DNA of 64,000 nucleotides. Source: Burkholderia sp. Ac-20365 (GTDB lineage: Bacteria; Pseudomonadota; Gammaproteobacteria; Burkholderiales; Burkholderiaceae). The position numbers and the translations under genes were made by a program. This document shows positions 1 through 8,783 of the stretch, piece by piece. The stretch lies in contig NZ_JAAGPI010000009.1 in the NCBI RefSeq assembly GCF_017104715.1, positions 240,900 through 304,899 of the forward strand, written 5' to 3'. Under the pieces are notes generated by a model. It had not been told where the DNA came from, did not search any database, and saw only the letters and a list, made by a program, of their open reading frames with translations. The number at the start of each line of letters is the position of its first letter. The stretch's first letter is position 1.

Positions 1-431
1 TCCGGATTCGGATAGTCGAGGCCGGCGTTGTCGACCGTGTTGATGAAGAACTGCGCGGTGGCCGAGTTCGGGTCGCCCGTGCGCGCCATCGCGATGGTAC
101 CCGTCATGTTCTTCAGGCCGTTGCGGCTTTCGAGCGGAATCGGCGCGCGCGTCGGTTTTTCAGCGAAGCTGGTCGTGTAGCCGCCGCCCTGAATCATGAA
201 GCCGGGAATCACGCGATGGAAAATCGTGTTGTTGTATTGGCCGGATTTCACGTAGTCGAGGAAATTGGCCACGGTCTTCGGCGCTTTCTCAGGATACAAC
301 TCGACGCGGATATCGCCTTCCGATGTCTTCAAGAGAACGGACGGATGCGCAGCCTGTGATCCGTTTTGCGCAAAAGCCGGTGCGTTCGCGATCAGGGCGG
401 CGCTGCCGAGCGCCAACATCAACCATTTCAT
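1..431 (-). CDS. Periplasmic peptidyl-prolyl cis-trans isomerase (cyclophilin), C-terminus off the left edge
   Basis: The visible 143 codons begin with a signal peptide (MKWLMLALGS, hydrophobic core, then APAFAQ as a likely signal peptidase I site near residue 22). The cyclophilin fold follows: LLKTSEGDIRVELYPEKAPKTVANF, then FHRVIPGFMIQGG and FFIN, which hold the active-site Arg, Phe, Met and Gln of the family. It should catalyse proline isomerisation of exported proteins in the periplasm, like PpiA. The ATG at 431 is preceded by GAGG in the complementary strand and directly starts the signal sequence. The gene runs off the window, so its 3' end is not seen. A cytoplasmic paralogue often follows in Burkholderiales, but that is outside this window. 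Confidence 0.93.
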   Translation of the reverse strand, partial: MKWLMLALGSAALIANAPAFAQNGSQAAHPSVLLKTSEGDIRVELYPEKAPKTVANFLDYVKSGQYNNTIFHRVIPGFMIQGGGYTTSFAEKPTRAPIPLESRNGLKNMTGTIAMARTGDPNSATAQFFINTVDNAGLDYPNP

Positions 432-513
432 GTAAATCCTCGGGGTGAAAGCAGGGTGAACTCAGATGAAAAACGTTGGCACGCGCGCGGCCCGAAAGCA
501 CACGCGCGGGCGC

Positions 514-1371
514 TCACTGCGATGGTGCAACGTACGGCGGCGTCGCGAGCGAACCATTCGGGCCGCCGAACTGGAAGCTCGGCGAGTTGATCATGTTCTG
601 CATCGCGCGATTCGTGTCGGTTTCAGGCGTGGGCTGGCTCGTCTTCTTCACGGGCGTTTTGCTTGGCGACACGATTTTCCCGATGTCGGCAATGCGCTGG
701 CTCGTCGTGCCGTTGCCGGCGCCAAGCGTTTGCGCGCGGCGATACGCCTGGTCGGCCATGCGCAGATACAGGTCGCCGAGATTCTCGTACGCGAGGCCGT
801 AGCCGGGGCTCGCCTTGACGGCTGTTTCCAGCGCGGCGCGCGCTTCCGTGTAGCGGCCCTGCTTCGCGTAGAGCGCAGCAAGGTTGTTGTACGGCTCGGG
901 CAGTTCGGGATAGGTCTCGGTGAGTTCGGTGAATGCGGCGATGGCTTCGTCATCGCGGTTCAGGCGCGCGAGTATGGTGGCGCGCTTGAACTTGGCCTGT
1001 GCGTCGCGCGGGTTCGCAGCGATGCGCGCGTCGAGCTGTGCAAGCGCGGCCGTCCAGTTTCTGTTCTGGATCGACGCATCGGCGTCGGGCGTCGCGTCGC
1101 GCACTGCGGGGCCGTGCGAAACGGTTGGTGTTTTCTGTGCGAAGGCGGGGGCGGCAGGGAGAACCGTCAGCGCGAGAGCGCAGCAGGTGGTGCCCAGGAT
1201 CGTGCCCGCTGCCGTGCTCAAGGCAGCGCGCAGGCCCGTACGGGGACCCGAACCGGGACCCGGACGGGAACCCGAACGCGACGACGCGCCGGAGAGCGGG
1301 CGAAGTGTCGCACGGAGCGCCGTCGCGAAGAGGGGCGTGGCGCCTCGCGCGCGGCCGCTGGAGTGTTTCAT
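514..1371 (-). CDS. Exported tetratricopeptide-repeat protein
   Basis: About 285 residues. A long basic N-terminus is followed by a hydrophobic stretch (GTTCCALALTVLPAAPAFAQ) that looks like a signal peptide or membrane anchor. Then come three TPR-like helical pairs (NWTAALAQLDARIAANPRDAQAKFKRATILARLN, DDEAIAAFTELTETYPELPEPYNNLAALYAKQG, RYTEARAALETAVKASPGYGLAYENLGDLYLRMADQAY), and a Pro/Ser/Thr-rich tail. TPRs mediate protein-protein contact; the partner is unknown. The ATG at 1371 was chosen because the longer ORF from 1404 would place its first codons over a TATAAC -10-like motif (complement of 1388-1393). It is divergent from cysS and lies behind the cyclophilin gene on the same strand. 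Confidence 0.85.
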   Translation of the reverse strand: MKHSSGRARGATPLFATALRATLRPLSGASSRSGSRPGPGSGPRTGLRAALSTAAGTILGTTCCALALTVLPAAPAFAQKTPTVSHGPAVRDATPDADASIQNRNWTAALAQLDARIAANPRDAQAKFKRATILARLNRDDEAIAAFTELTETYPELPEPYNNLAALYAKQGRYTEARAALETAVKASPGYGLAYENLGDLYLRMADQAYRRAQTLGAGNGTTSQRIADIGKIVSPSKTPVKKTSQPTPETDTNRAMQNMINSPSFQFGGPNGSLATPPYVAPSQ

Positions 1372-1550
1372 AGGCTCAGGTCGGGATGTTATACTCCGAC
1401 CCATTCTAACAAAAGGTCTGCGCGTTCCGTCGAACCACAGACTGTCTTTTCGCCACTCGTGGTCGTCTCCGCTTTGACGTCAGCCTGATCCCGCCCGTTT
1501 GCGCGACATGCTGTCAGCCATACCGATCTCCCCATTTTGCGTGCTAGTGG

Positions 1551-1579
1551 TTGCATGCTTTGTTCGGGCGCGGTATGAA
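1551..1579 (+). promoter_or_regulatory. Candidate sigma-70 promoter of cysS
   Basis: TTGCAT at 1551-1556 and TATGAA at 1574-1579 are separated by 17 bp. The predicted start of transcription near 1586 would leave a leader of about 35 nt before the cysS ATG. Confidence 0.5.
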
Positions 1580-1620
1580 CGAACACCAAGCGGATTTCTT
1601 TCGGCCCACGCATCGTCTCT

Positions 1621-3018
1621 ATGGAATCTCTGCGCATCTACAACACGCTCGCGCGTGACAAGCAAAAGTTCGTGCCGCTTCATGAAGGCGAAGTGCGTAT
1701 GTATGTCTGCGGGATGACGGTGTACGACTACTGTCACGTGGGCCATGCGCGGGTGATGGTCGTGTTCGACATCGTGCAGCGCTGGCTGCGCACGCTCGGT
1801 TACAAGGTCACCTATGTGCGCAATATCACCGATATCGACGACAAGATCATTCGCCGTGCGGTCGAGAACGGCGAAACCATCCGCTCGCTGACGGACCGTT
1901 TCATCACGGCGCTGCACGAAGACGCGGACGCGCTTGGTATCGAGCGGCCGGATCTCGAACCGCGCGCGACGGAATACATTCCTCAGATGCTCGGCATGAT
2001 CGAGAAGCTCGAGCAGAACGGCTACGCGTATCAGGCCGCCGACGGCGACGTGAACTACGCGGTTCGCAAGTTCGCTAACTATGGCGCGCTGTCGGGCAAG
2101 TCGCTCGAAGATCTGCGCGCGGGCGAGCGCGTGGCCGCGAATGACGCGAAGCAGGACCCGCTCGACTTCGTGCTGTGGAAGCAGTCGAAGGCCGACGAAC
2201 CCGCCGACACGGGCTGGGATTCGAAGTACGGGCGCGGGCGTCCAGGTTGGCACATCGAGTGCTCGGCGATGGGTTGCACGCTGCTCGGCGAACATTTCGA
2301 CATTCATGGCGGCGGCCAGGATCTGCAGTTTCCGCACCACGAAAACGAAATCGCACAAAGTGAAGGCGCTACGCGCCAAACCTTCGTCAATTACTGGATG
2401 CACAACGGCTACGTGCAGATCGACAATGAGAAGATGTCGAAGTCGCTCGGCAACTTCTTCACGATCCGCGAGGTGCTCGCGAAGTACGACGCCGAAGTGG
2501 TGCGGTTCTTCATTGCGCGCGCGCATTACCGTTCGCCGCTCAACTACAGCGATGTGCATCTCGACGACGCACGCGGCGCGCTCGCGCGTCTTTACACGGC
2601 ATTGAAGGATACGCCGCCGCAAGCGGGCGAGGTCGACTGGAACGAAGCGCACGCGCAGCGTTTTCGCGCGGCGATGAACGACGACTTCAATACGCCTGTC
2701 GCCGTTTCCGTGCTGTTTGAACTTGCCAGCGAAGTGAACCGCACACGCGATGCGGCGCTCGCGCGTCAACTGCACGGTCTCGCGCTCGTGCTCGGCCTGC
2801 TCAGGCGCGAGCCGCGTGAGTATCTGCAGCAGGCGGCGGGCAGCGTTGGCGAGGGTGCGCTCGATGTCGCAGCGATCGAAGCGAAGATCGCCGCGCGCGT
2901 CGCCGCAAAGCAGGCAAAGGACTACGCCGAGGCAGATCGGATCCGCAAGGAATTGCTGGACGCCGGTATTGCGCTCGAAGACAAACCGGGCGGGTTGACC
3001 GAGTGGCGGCGCGTTTGA
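1621..3018 (+). CDS. cysS: Cysteinyl-tRNA synthetase
   Basis: A class I aminoacyl-tRNA synthetase of 465 residues that charges tRNA-Cys in the cytoplasm. The HIGH signature is HVGH at 39-42 and the KMSKS loop is complete at 271-275. The zinc ligands expected for the family are visible as Cys30, Cys214 (HIEC), His239 and Glu243 (PHHENE). The C-terminal helical anticodon-binding region ends in the usual GITLED-like segment (AGIALEDKPGGLTEWRR). There is no clear Shine-Dalgarno before the ATG, but the N-terminus MESLRIYNTL matches the family. A DNA glycosylase gene follows after 47 bp and may be cotranscribed. Confidence 0.98.
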   Translation: MESLRIYNTLARDKQKFVPLHEGEVRMYVCGMTVYDYCHVGHARVMVVFDIVQRWLRTLGYKVTYVRNITDIDDKIIRRAVENGETIRSLTDRFITALHEDADALGIERPDLEPRATEYIPQMLGMIEKLEQNGYAYQAADGDVNYAVRKFANYGALSGKSLEDLRAGERVAANDAKQDPLDFVLWKQSKADEPADTGWDSKYGRGRPGWHIECSAMGCTLLGEHFDIHGGGQDLQFPHHENEIAQSEGATRQTFVNYWMHNGYVQIDNEKMSKSLGNFFTIREVLAKYDAEVVRFFIARAHYRSPLNYSDVHLDDARGALARLYTALKDTPPQAGEVDWNEAHAQRFRAAMNDDFNTPVAVSVLFELASEVNRTRDAALARQLHGLALVLGLLRREPREYLQQAAGSVGEGALDVAAIEAKIAARVAAKQAKDYAEADRIRKELLDAGIALEDKPGGLTEWRRV

Positions 3019-3065
3019 GCGCACCTCGTACTTCCCACTGATCGACTCGCCAGGCAGGAGGCAGG

Positions 3066-4118
3066 ATGGCAACGGCCACGAAGACGCCGGCTAAACGGGC
3101 CACGTCTCAATCAAACGCGGCAGCTAAGGTAAAGGCAGTGCGTGCGCGAAACGGCGCAGCGAAGGTGGCGGTGAAATCGGCGTCGGCGAAAGGCGTGAAG
3201 GCGGGCCTTCACGCGCCGCGCAAAACGGCAAGTGCGCATGGCGCGCTCGCGAAGCAACCGGCGTCGAAGCGCCAGCCCAACGGCGCTGACCTCACGGAAG
3301 TGGCGGGTCTGAAGCCGTCGCGCGCCCGTGCTGTCCACGCGAAGAGCAATGGCTCGCTGCCCGCGGACCTCGCGGGCGACGTGCAGGAACTCGCGCGCGA
3401 AAGCCACGAAGCGGAAACGGTGCGCAAGCCGCGCGCGGCAGTGTCGCCGGCAGATGGCGAACAGGCTGCTCAGGCCGACACGCAGTCGTCGGTCGTCGTC
3501 ACGCGTCCGGCTTACTGGGACAAGGCATGCGCCGACCTCGTCAAGCGCGATCGCATTCTTAAGAAGCTGATTCCGAAGTTCGGCCCAGTGCATCTGTCGA
3601 GCCGTGCGGATCCGTTCGTCACGCTCGCGCGCTCGGTGATCGGCCAGCAGATTTCGGTCGCGTCCGCGCAGGCGATGTGGCAGCGTATCGTCGCCGCCTG
3701 TCCGAAGCTCGTGCCGCAGCAGGTCATCAAGCTCGGGCAGGACAATCTGATGAACTGCGGCGTGTCGAAGCGCAAGGCCGAGTACATTCTCGATCTCGCG
3801 CATCACTTCGTGTCGGGTGCGCTGCACGTCGGCAAGTGGACGTCGATGGAAGACGAGGATGTGATCGCCGAGCTGACGCAGATTCGCGGCATCAGCCGCT
3901 GGACGGCCGAGATGTTTCTGATCTTCGACCTGTCGCGTCCCGACGTGCTGCCGCTCGACGATCCGAATCTGATCCACGCGATCAGTCAGAACTATTTCAG
4001 CGGGGAGCCGGTGACGCGCAGCGAAGCGCGTGAAGTGGCCGCGAACTGGGAACCGTGGCGCACCGTCGCGACGTGGTATATGTGGCGCAGCCTCGATCCG
4101 GCGCCCGCGGGCAACTGA
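3066..4118 (+). CDS. DNA-3-methyladenine glycosylase (AlkA/HhH-GPD family) with a Lys/Ala-rich N-terminal extension
   Basis: The C-terminal 200 residues are an HhH-GPD base-excision glycosylase: SVIGQQIS at 190-197, helix-hairpin-helix GISRWTAEMF at 275-284, and the catalytic Asp in LPLDD at 295-299. It should remove alkylated purines from DNA. Residues 1 to about 145 are low complexity. The first 70 are rich in Lys, Ala, Arg and Ser, like a histone H1 tail; the rest is charged and probably disordered. No iron-sulfur cysteine cluster is seen, which argues against an EndoIII or MutY role. A good ribosome site (GGAGG) precedes the ATG. It sits between cysS and accA on the same strand. Confidence 0.9.
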   Translation: MATATKTPAKRATSQSNAAAKVKAVRARNGAAKVAVKSASAKGVKAGLHAPRKTASAHGALAKQPASKRQPNGADLTEVAGLKPSRARAVHAKSNGSLPADLAGDVQELARESHEAETVRKPRAAVSPADGEQAAQADTQSSVVVTRPAYWDKACADLVKRDRILKKLIPKFGPVHLSSRADPFVTLARSVIGQQISVASAQAMWQRIVAACPKLVPQQVIKLGQDNLMNCGVSKRKAEYILDLAHHFVSGALHVGKWTSMEDEDVIAELTQIRGISRWTAEMFLIFDLSRPDVLPLDDPNLIHAISQNYFSGEPVTRSEAREVAANWEPWRTVATWYMWRSLDPAPAGN

Positions 4119-4204
4119 TCCAGCAACTGATTCAAACACTGAACAAGCAAGCGGAAACCGTCGGAGTCTATTGATTTGTTAAAATCGATAGATTCGTGAC
4201 GGTT

Positions 4205-4230
4205 TTGACATGGGCGCGCGCGGTTAGAAT
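4205..4230 (+). promoter_or_regulatory. Promoter-like sequence upstream of accA
   Basis: A consensus TTGACA (4205-4210) is followed by TAGAAT (4225-4230), but the spacer is only 14 bp, shorter than usual. The stretch just upstream (4170-4200) is the most AT-rich local sequence, which supports a promoter in this 146-bp gap. Confidence 0.4.
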
Positions 4231-4264
4231 ACGCGCTGCCGGTAAGTCCAAGGATTAAAAACCA

Positions 4265-5236
4265 ATGAAGACCACCTTTCTGGATTTCGAGCAGCCGATC
4301 GCGGAGCTCGAAGCGAAAATCGAAGAATTGCGCTTCGTGCAGGACGATTCGGCCGTCGATATTTCGGAAGAGATCGAGCGGCTGTCGAAGAAGAGCCAGC
4401 AGCTTACGAAGGATCTGTATACGAACCTGTCGCCGTGGCAGGTTTCGCAAATCGCCCGTCATCCGCAGCGTCCGTACACGCAGGATTACATCAACGAACT
4501 GTTCACCGACTTCCACGAACTGCATGGCGACCGCTCGTTTGCGGACGACCTGTCGATCGTCGGCGGCCTCGCGCGTTTCAATGGCCAGCCGTGCATGGTG
4601 ATCGGCCATCAGAAGGGCCGCGACACGAAGGAGCGCGCGCTGCGCAACTTCGGCATGCCGCGTCCTGAAGGCTATCGCAAGGCCGAACGGCTGATGCGTC
4701 TGGCCGAAAAGTTCGGTCTGCCGCTTTTCACGTTCATCGACACGCCGGGCGCGTACCCGGGCATCGGCGCGGAAGAGCGTGGCCAGTCCGAAGCGATCGG
4801 TCGCAATCTGTATGTGATGGCCGAACTGAAGACGCCGATCATTTCGACGATCATCGGTGAAGGCGGTTCGGGCGGCGCGCTGGCTGTCGCTGTGGCTGAC
4901 AGCGTGCTGATGCTCCAGTTCTCGACGTACTCGGTGATCTCGCCGGAAGGCTGCGCGTCGATTCTGTGGAAGAGCGCGGCGAAGGCGCCTGAAGCAGCGG
5001 AAGCGCTGGGTCTGACGGCACATCGTCTGAAGGCGCTGAACCTGATCGACAAGATCGTCAACGAGCCGCTTGGTGGCGCGCATCGCGACCCGAAGGGCAT
5101 GGCAGCGCTGCTGCGCCGTGCGCTCGCCGATTCGCTGCGCCAGTTCCAGGGCATGAGCACGAACGATCTGCGTCAACGCCGCTTCGAACGCCTGATGGCG
5201 TACGGCAAGTTCAAGGAAACGACGCCGGGCGCGTAA
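4265..5236 (+). CDS. accA: Acetyl-CoA carboxylase, carboxyltransferase alpha subunit
   Basis: 323 residues, the usual length. AccA with AccD forms the carboxyltransferase that passes the carboxyl group from biotin to acetyl-CoA, making malonyl-CoA for fatty acid synthesis. The crotonase-like core is clear: HELHGDRSFADDLSIVGGLAR, FGMPRPEGYRKA, FIDTPGAYPGIGAEERGQ and the oxyanion-forming GEGGSGGALA at 198-207. The N-terminal 60 residues are the coiled, charged helical region typical of the alpha chain. accD is not in this window. tilS follows after about 50 bp. Confidence 0.98.
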   Translation: MKTTFLDFEQPIAELEAKIEELRFVQDDSAVDISEEIERLSKKSQQLTKDLYTNLSPWQVSQIARHPQRPYTQDYINELFTDFHELHGDRSFADDLSIVGGLARFNGQPCMVIGHQKGRDTKERALRNFGMPRPEGYRKAERLMRLAEKFGLPLFTFIDTPGAYPGIGAEERGQSEAIGRNLYVMAELKTPIISTIIGEGGSGGALAVAVADSVLMLQFSTYSVISPEGCASILWKSAAKAPEAAEALGLTAHRLKALNLIDKIVNEPLGGAHRDPKGMAALLRRALADSLRQFQGMSTNDLRQRRFERLMAYGKFKETTPGA

Positions 5237-5287
5237 GCGCCTGCGTTATCGTCTGAAGGCGCTCTGATTTTCACGCGCCGTCACAAC

Positions 5288-6706
5288 GTGACTCCCACTG
5301 CCGACACTCCCGCCGACCGCCTCGTTCTCGATGCGGTCGGCGTTGTTTTTGGCGCCTTGCCTGCCGATGCACGCGTCGCGATTGCATTCAGCGGAGGCGT
5401 CGATTCGAGCGTGCTGCTCGATGCGGCGGCGCGCGCCGGCGGTGCGTCGCGTTGTATCGCGTTTCATATTCATCACGGTCTGAGCGCCAATGCCGACGAA
5501 TGGCTCGTGCATTGCGCCGCGTTTGCGCACGAGCGGGACGTCGAGTTTGCGTCGCTACATGTCGATGTGTCGCGCTCGGCTGGACTTGGCGTGGAAGCGG
5601 CGGCGCGTGACGCGCGTTATCGCGCGCTCGATGCGTTGTGCGCGCAGCACGGCGTGCACACACTGTGGCTCGCGCAGCATGCAGACGATCAGGCCGAAAC
5701 CGTGCTGCTTCAACTGCTGCGTGGCGCAGGGCTGGCGGGACTCGCGGCGATGGCGCCGGAATATTTGCCGTCGGGCGCGTCGGTTACGCGTATGCGTCCG
5801 CTGCTTCATCTGCTGCGTGCGCAACTCGAGCAATACGCGCATGCGCGCGATCTGCGCTGGATCGATGACGAATCGAATGCCGACACGCGCTACGCACGCA
5901 ATGCGTTGCGTCACGACGTGCTGCCGGGTCTTGCCGTGCACTTTCCGGGATTTCGCGACGCGCTTGCCCGCACGGCTGCACATGCGGCGTCGGCGCAGCG
6001 TTTGCTCGACGAACTGGCGCGCATCGATCTGCAAACCGCGCGCGGAGACGAAGAGGGCGCGCTGCGTCACGACGCGTTGCTCGCGCTCGATGACGACCGC
6101 GGCGCCAACCTGCTGCGCTACTGGATGCGCACGCTCGGGCTGCCCGCTGCATCGACTGCACGTTTGTCGGATGCGCTGCGCCAGTTGCGCGAGATCGGCG
6201 ACGGGCACAGCTTGCGAGTCGATCACGCGGGGCAGGCATTGCGCAGCTATCGCGGACAGGTCTATTGGGAAGCGGGTGACAGCGCCGATCCTGCCGACGA
6301 AACGGCGCTCGTGGAACGCACTGAAAGCGCGCTCGTGTGGCAAGGGCAAAGCGTGTGGCGCGTGCCGCAATGGCGCGGCACGTTCGTGTTCAGCGACGCG
6401 AACGCCGACACACCCGACGCCATTCCCGTTGACGTGTTGACACGCGCGCCGCTCGTCGCGCGCTCGCGTCGCGGCGGCGAACGGATGCGCAGCACCGCAA
6501 GCGGCCCGAGCCGCACATTGAAGAATCTCTTTCAGGAGCGCGGCGTGCCGTCGTGGAAGCGCGATGTCCCGTTGCTGTTCGCCGGCGACGAACTGCTGTT
6601 CGTGCCGTTGATCGGCGTCAACCGGAGCGTATCGGCGCAGCCGGCGTCAGATCAGAGTGGCCGCTGGATCAGGATCGAATGGCGCGAGGATCTCACGCTC
6701 GCCTGA
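5288..6706 (+). CDS. tilS: tRNA(Ile)-lysidine synthase
   Basis: 472 residues. TilS modifies C34 of the CAU-anticodon tRNA-Ile to lysidine, changing both its charging and its codon reading. The N-type ATP-pyrophosphatase P-loop SGGVDS is at 35-40, followed by the IHHGLSANADEW and QHADDQAETVLLQLLRGAGLAGLAAM segments of the family. The central substrate-binding and C-terminal TilS domains (RRGGERMRSTASGPSRTLKNLFQERGVPSWKR) are present. The start is a GTG at 5288. It is probably cotranscribed with accA. Confidence 0.96.
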   Translation: MTPTADTPADRLVLDAVGVVFGALPADARVAIAFSGGVDSSVLLDAAARAGGASRCIAFHIHHGLSANADEWLVHCAAFAHERDVEFASLHVDVSRSAGLGVEAAARDARYRALDALCAQHGVHTLWLAQHADDQAETVLLQLLRGAGLAGLAAMAPEYLPSGASVTRMRPLLHLLRAQLEQYAHARDLRWIDDESNADTRYARNALRHDVLPGLAVHFPGFRDALARTAAHAASAQRLLDELARIDLQTARGDEEGALRHDALLALDDDRGANLLRYWMRTLGLPAASTARLSDALRQLREIGDGHSLRVDHAGQALRSYRGQVYWEAGDSADPADETALVERTESALVWQGQSVWRVPQWRGTFVFSDANADTPDAIPVDVLTRAPLVARSRRGGERMRSTASGPSRTLKNLFQERGVPSWKRDVPLLFAGDELLFVPLIGVNRSVSAQPASDQSGRWIRIEWREDLTLA

Positions 6707-7176
6707 CGTCCGCGTCTCGCGCGGGCGTTGCCCGACCGACCGGACGGCCATCGTCACACGCACGCAACAATCGCCGCAAATCCTTCTCCGACAAGCATTT
6801 GCACCCGCTTTTGCCCGGATTGCGGCTTGTCTTTTTATTGCCGATCATGTAGGGTAACTTGTTTGCCCGAGTCGCTTTTTGTCGTGTTACCGGCTGTTCT
6901 TATGCGAACGCCCGGGCGCGCTTCAAGCCCCGTTAGCGTCAGTTAGCCATCCCGTTAGCGTCCGTCCGTCAGCCCTGTTTATCGGCAGGTACCGGCAGGG
7001 CTGGAAAAAAGCAAACCCGGCAAATCCGCGCGTCCAGCACGCGCGCTGCATCTGCGCCGCCACACTGCGCCGTCGTTCCCGAACGTTGTGCCCTGTGCTT
7101 TCTTTGTGCGGCCGTCTCCAGCGCGCCCGGCGCGTACCGGTTGGCGTATCAGTTTCTCCTTCAGTTCAGAACGACA
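6707..7176. other. 470-bp intergenic region between tilS and lysC
   Basis: No convincing gene. It holds a promoter candidate at 6827-6855 and two copies of the 12-mer CCCGTTAGCGTC at 6929-6940 and 6951-6962, which start 22 bp apart. The remainder up to the lysC start is GC-rich leader without a recognised riboswitch. Confidence 0.6.
6827..6855 (+). promoter_or_regulatory. Candidate sigma-70 promoter of lysC
   Basis: TTGTCT (6827-6832) and TAGGGT (6850-6855) are 17 bp apart in a locally T-rich stretch. Transcription from about 6862 would give lysC a leader of roughly 315 nt. Confidence 0.4.
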
Positions 7177-8427
7177 ATGGCACTCATCGTACACAAATAC
7201 GGCGGCACATCGATGGGCTCGGTCGAGCGCATCAAGAACGTCGCGAAGCGCGTCGCGAAATGGCAAAAGGCAGGCCACAAGATGGTCGTGGTGCCCTCGG
7301 CGATGTCCGGCGAAACGAACCGCCTGCTGGGTCTCGCGAAAGAAATTTCGCCCCAGCCGAGCCCGCGCGAACTCGACATGATCGCGGCGACGGGCGAACA
7401 GGTCAGCGTTGGCCTGCTGTCCATCGCGCTGCATGACGCAGGCGTCGATGCCGTCAGCTACACCGGCTGGCAAGTGCCCGTCAAAACGGATAGCGCGTTC
7501 ACGAAAGCGCGCATCAGCGACATCGACGGCGAGCGCGTCCTGCGCGATCTCGACGAAGGCAAGGTCGTTGTCATCACGGGCTTTCAGGGCATCGACCCGG
7601 AAGGCCATATCACGACGCTCGGCCGCGGCGGCTCGGACACGTCGGCGGTCGCAGTGGCAGCCGCGCTGAAAGCGGACGAATGCCTGATCTACACGGACGT
7701 CGACGGCGTCTACACGACGGACCCGCGCGTGGTTGAAGAGGCGCGCCGTCTGGACCGCGTGACGTTCGAAGAAATGCTGGAAATGGCCAGCCTCGGTTCG
7801 AAGGTGCTGCAGATCCGCTCGGTGGAATTCGCCGGCAAATATCAGGTCAAGACGCGCGTGCTGTCCAGCCTGACCGATCCGCTGATGTCGCTCGACGAAG
7901 AAATGAAGTCGGGCACCCTGATTACTTTTGAAGAAGACGAAACCATGGAAAAAGCAGTCATCTCGGGAATCGCGTTTCAGCGTGACGAAGCCCGTATCGC
8001 CGTGATGGGTGTGCCCGACAAGCCGGGCATCGCATATCAGATCCTCGGCCCCGTCGCCGACGCGAATATCGATGTCGACATGATCATCCAGAACCAGAGC
8101 GTCGAGGGCAAGACGGCGTTCACGTTCACGGTCGGTCGCGGCGACTATCAGCGCGCGATGGAGATCCTCACGAACCAGGTGAAGGGTCATGTGAACGCCG
8201 AGCAGGTACTGGGCGATCCGAAGGTGTCGAAGGTCTCGGTGGTTGGCGTCGGCATGCGTTCGCACGTGGGCATCGCGAGCAAGATGTTCCGCACGCTGTC
8301 GGAAGAGGGCATCAACATCCAGATGATCTCGACGTCGGAAATCAAGATCTCCGTGTTGATCGACGAGAAGTACATGGAGCTCGCCGTGCGCGCGCTACAT
8401 AAGGCATTCGAACTCGATCAGGCTTGA
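7177..8427 (+). CDS. lysC: Aspartate kinase
   Basis: 416 residues. It phosphorylates aspartate, the first step towards lysine/diaminopimelate, threonine and methionine. The amino acid kinase domain starts with VHKYGGTSMGSVERI (KYGGTS at 7-12), has GEQVS, and contains TLGRGGSDTSAVA and YTDVDGVYTTDPR. Two ACT domains occupy about 266-416 (VMGVPDKPGIAYQILGPVADANIDVDMI and VGVGMRSHVGIASKMFRTLSEEGINIQMISTSEIKISVLID), the usual site of lysine/threonine feedback. The ATG at 7177 starts the conserved MALIVHKYGG; a longer TTG reading from 7141 has no support. An in-frame ATG at 7945 sits where some families start a separate beta subunit. Confidence 0.97.
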   Translation: MALIVHKYGGTSMGSVERIKNVAKRVAKWQKAGHKMVVVPSAMSGETNRLLGLAKEISPQPSPRELDMIAATGEQVSVGLLSIALHDAGVDAVSYTGWQVPVKTDSAFTKARISDIDGERVLRDLDEGKVVVITGFQGIDPEGHITTLGRGGSDTSAVAVAAALKADECLIYTDVDGVYTTDPRVVEEARRLDRVTFEEMLEMASLGSKVLQIRSVEFAGKYQVKTRVLSSLTDPLMSLDEEMKSGTLITFEEDETMEKAVISGIAFQRDEARIAVMGVPDKPGIAYQILGPVADANIDVDMIIQNQSVEGKTAFTFTVGRGDYQRAMEILTNQVKGHVNAEQVLGDPKVSKVSVVGVGMRSHVGIASKMFRTLSEEGINIQMISTSEIKISVLIDEKYMELAVRALHKAFELDQA

Positions 8428-8563
8428 TGTGAATCACGCGGTCCGTTGCTGCGGTGATGGGCAAGTGCGTGAAGGTTGTTGAAGATGAAGCGGGTGATTG
8501 TGCGTCGGGTCGAGGAGATGTCATCGAAATGACGTCTCTGGCACAAAAAGTGTGAAGTAAAAA

Positions 8564-8592
8564 TTGACCTGAGGCTTTGAACCCGCTATTAT
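8564..8592 (+). promoter_or_regulatory. Sigma-70 promoter of tRNA-Ser
   Basis: TTGACC (8564-8569) and TATTAT (8587-8592) with an exact 17-bp spacer, about 44 bp before the tRNA. The low-GC run through 8545-8595 supports it. Confidence 0.72.
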
Positions 8593-8635
8593 CTTGGCTT
8601 CGTTGCGCTGCCTCCCTGGCGCAAGCGAAAGTTTG

Positions 8636-8729
8636 GGAGACGTGGCCGAGAGGTCGAAGGCACTCCCCTGCTAAGGGAGCATCTGGGCCAAAACCTGGAT
8701 CGAGGGTTCGAATCCCTCCGTCTCCGCCA
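8636..8729 (+). tRNA. tRNA-Ser (anticodon GCT)
   Basis: A 94-nt tRNA with a long variable arm. The acceptor stem GGAGACG pairs with CGTCTCC (8719-8725), the discriminator is G and CCA is encoded. The anticodon stem CTCCC/GGGAG encloses CTGCTAA, giving GCT, which reads AGC and AGU. The T arm has GGTTCGAATCC. Confidence 0.97.
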
Positions 8730-8742
8730 GAAATGGCGGTGG

Positions 8743-8783
8743 AACCCCGCAGAGTCAAGGCTCTGCGGGGTTTTGTTTTTTTA
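8743..8783 (+). terminator. Rho-independent terminator of tRNA-Ser
   Basis: A perfect 12-bp stem, AACCCCGCAGAG with CTCTGCGGGGTT, around a 6-nt loop, followed by a T-rich tract. Confidence 0.93.

Noticed and set aside
6862..7176. Lysine riboswitch in the lysC leader
   Set aside because: I looked for its conserved core and found no match; the class is also not expected in this group.
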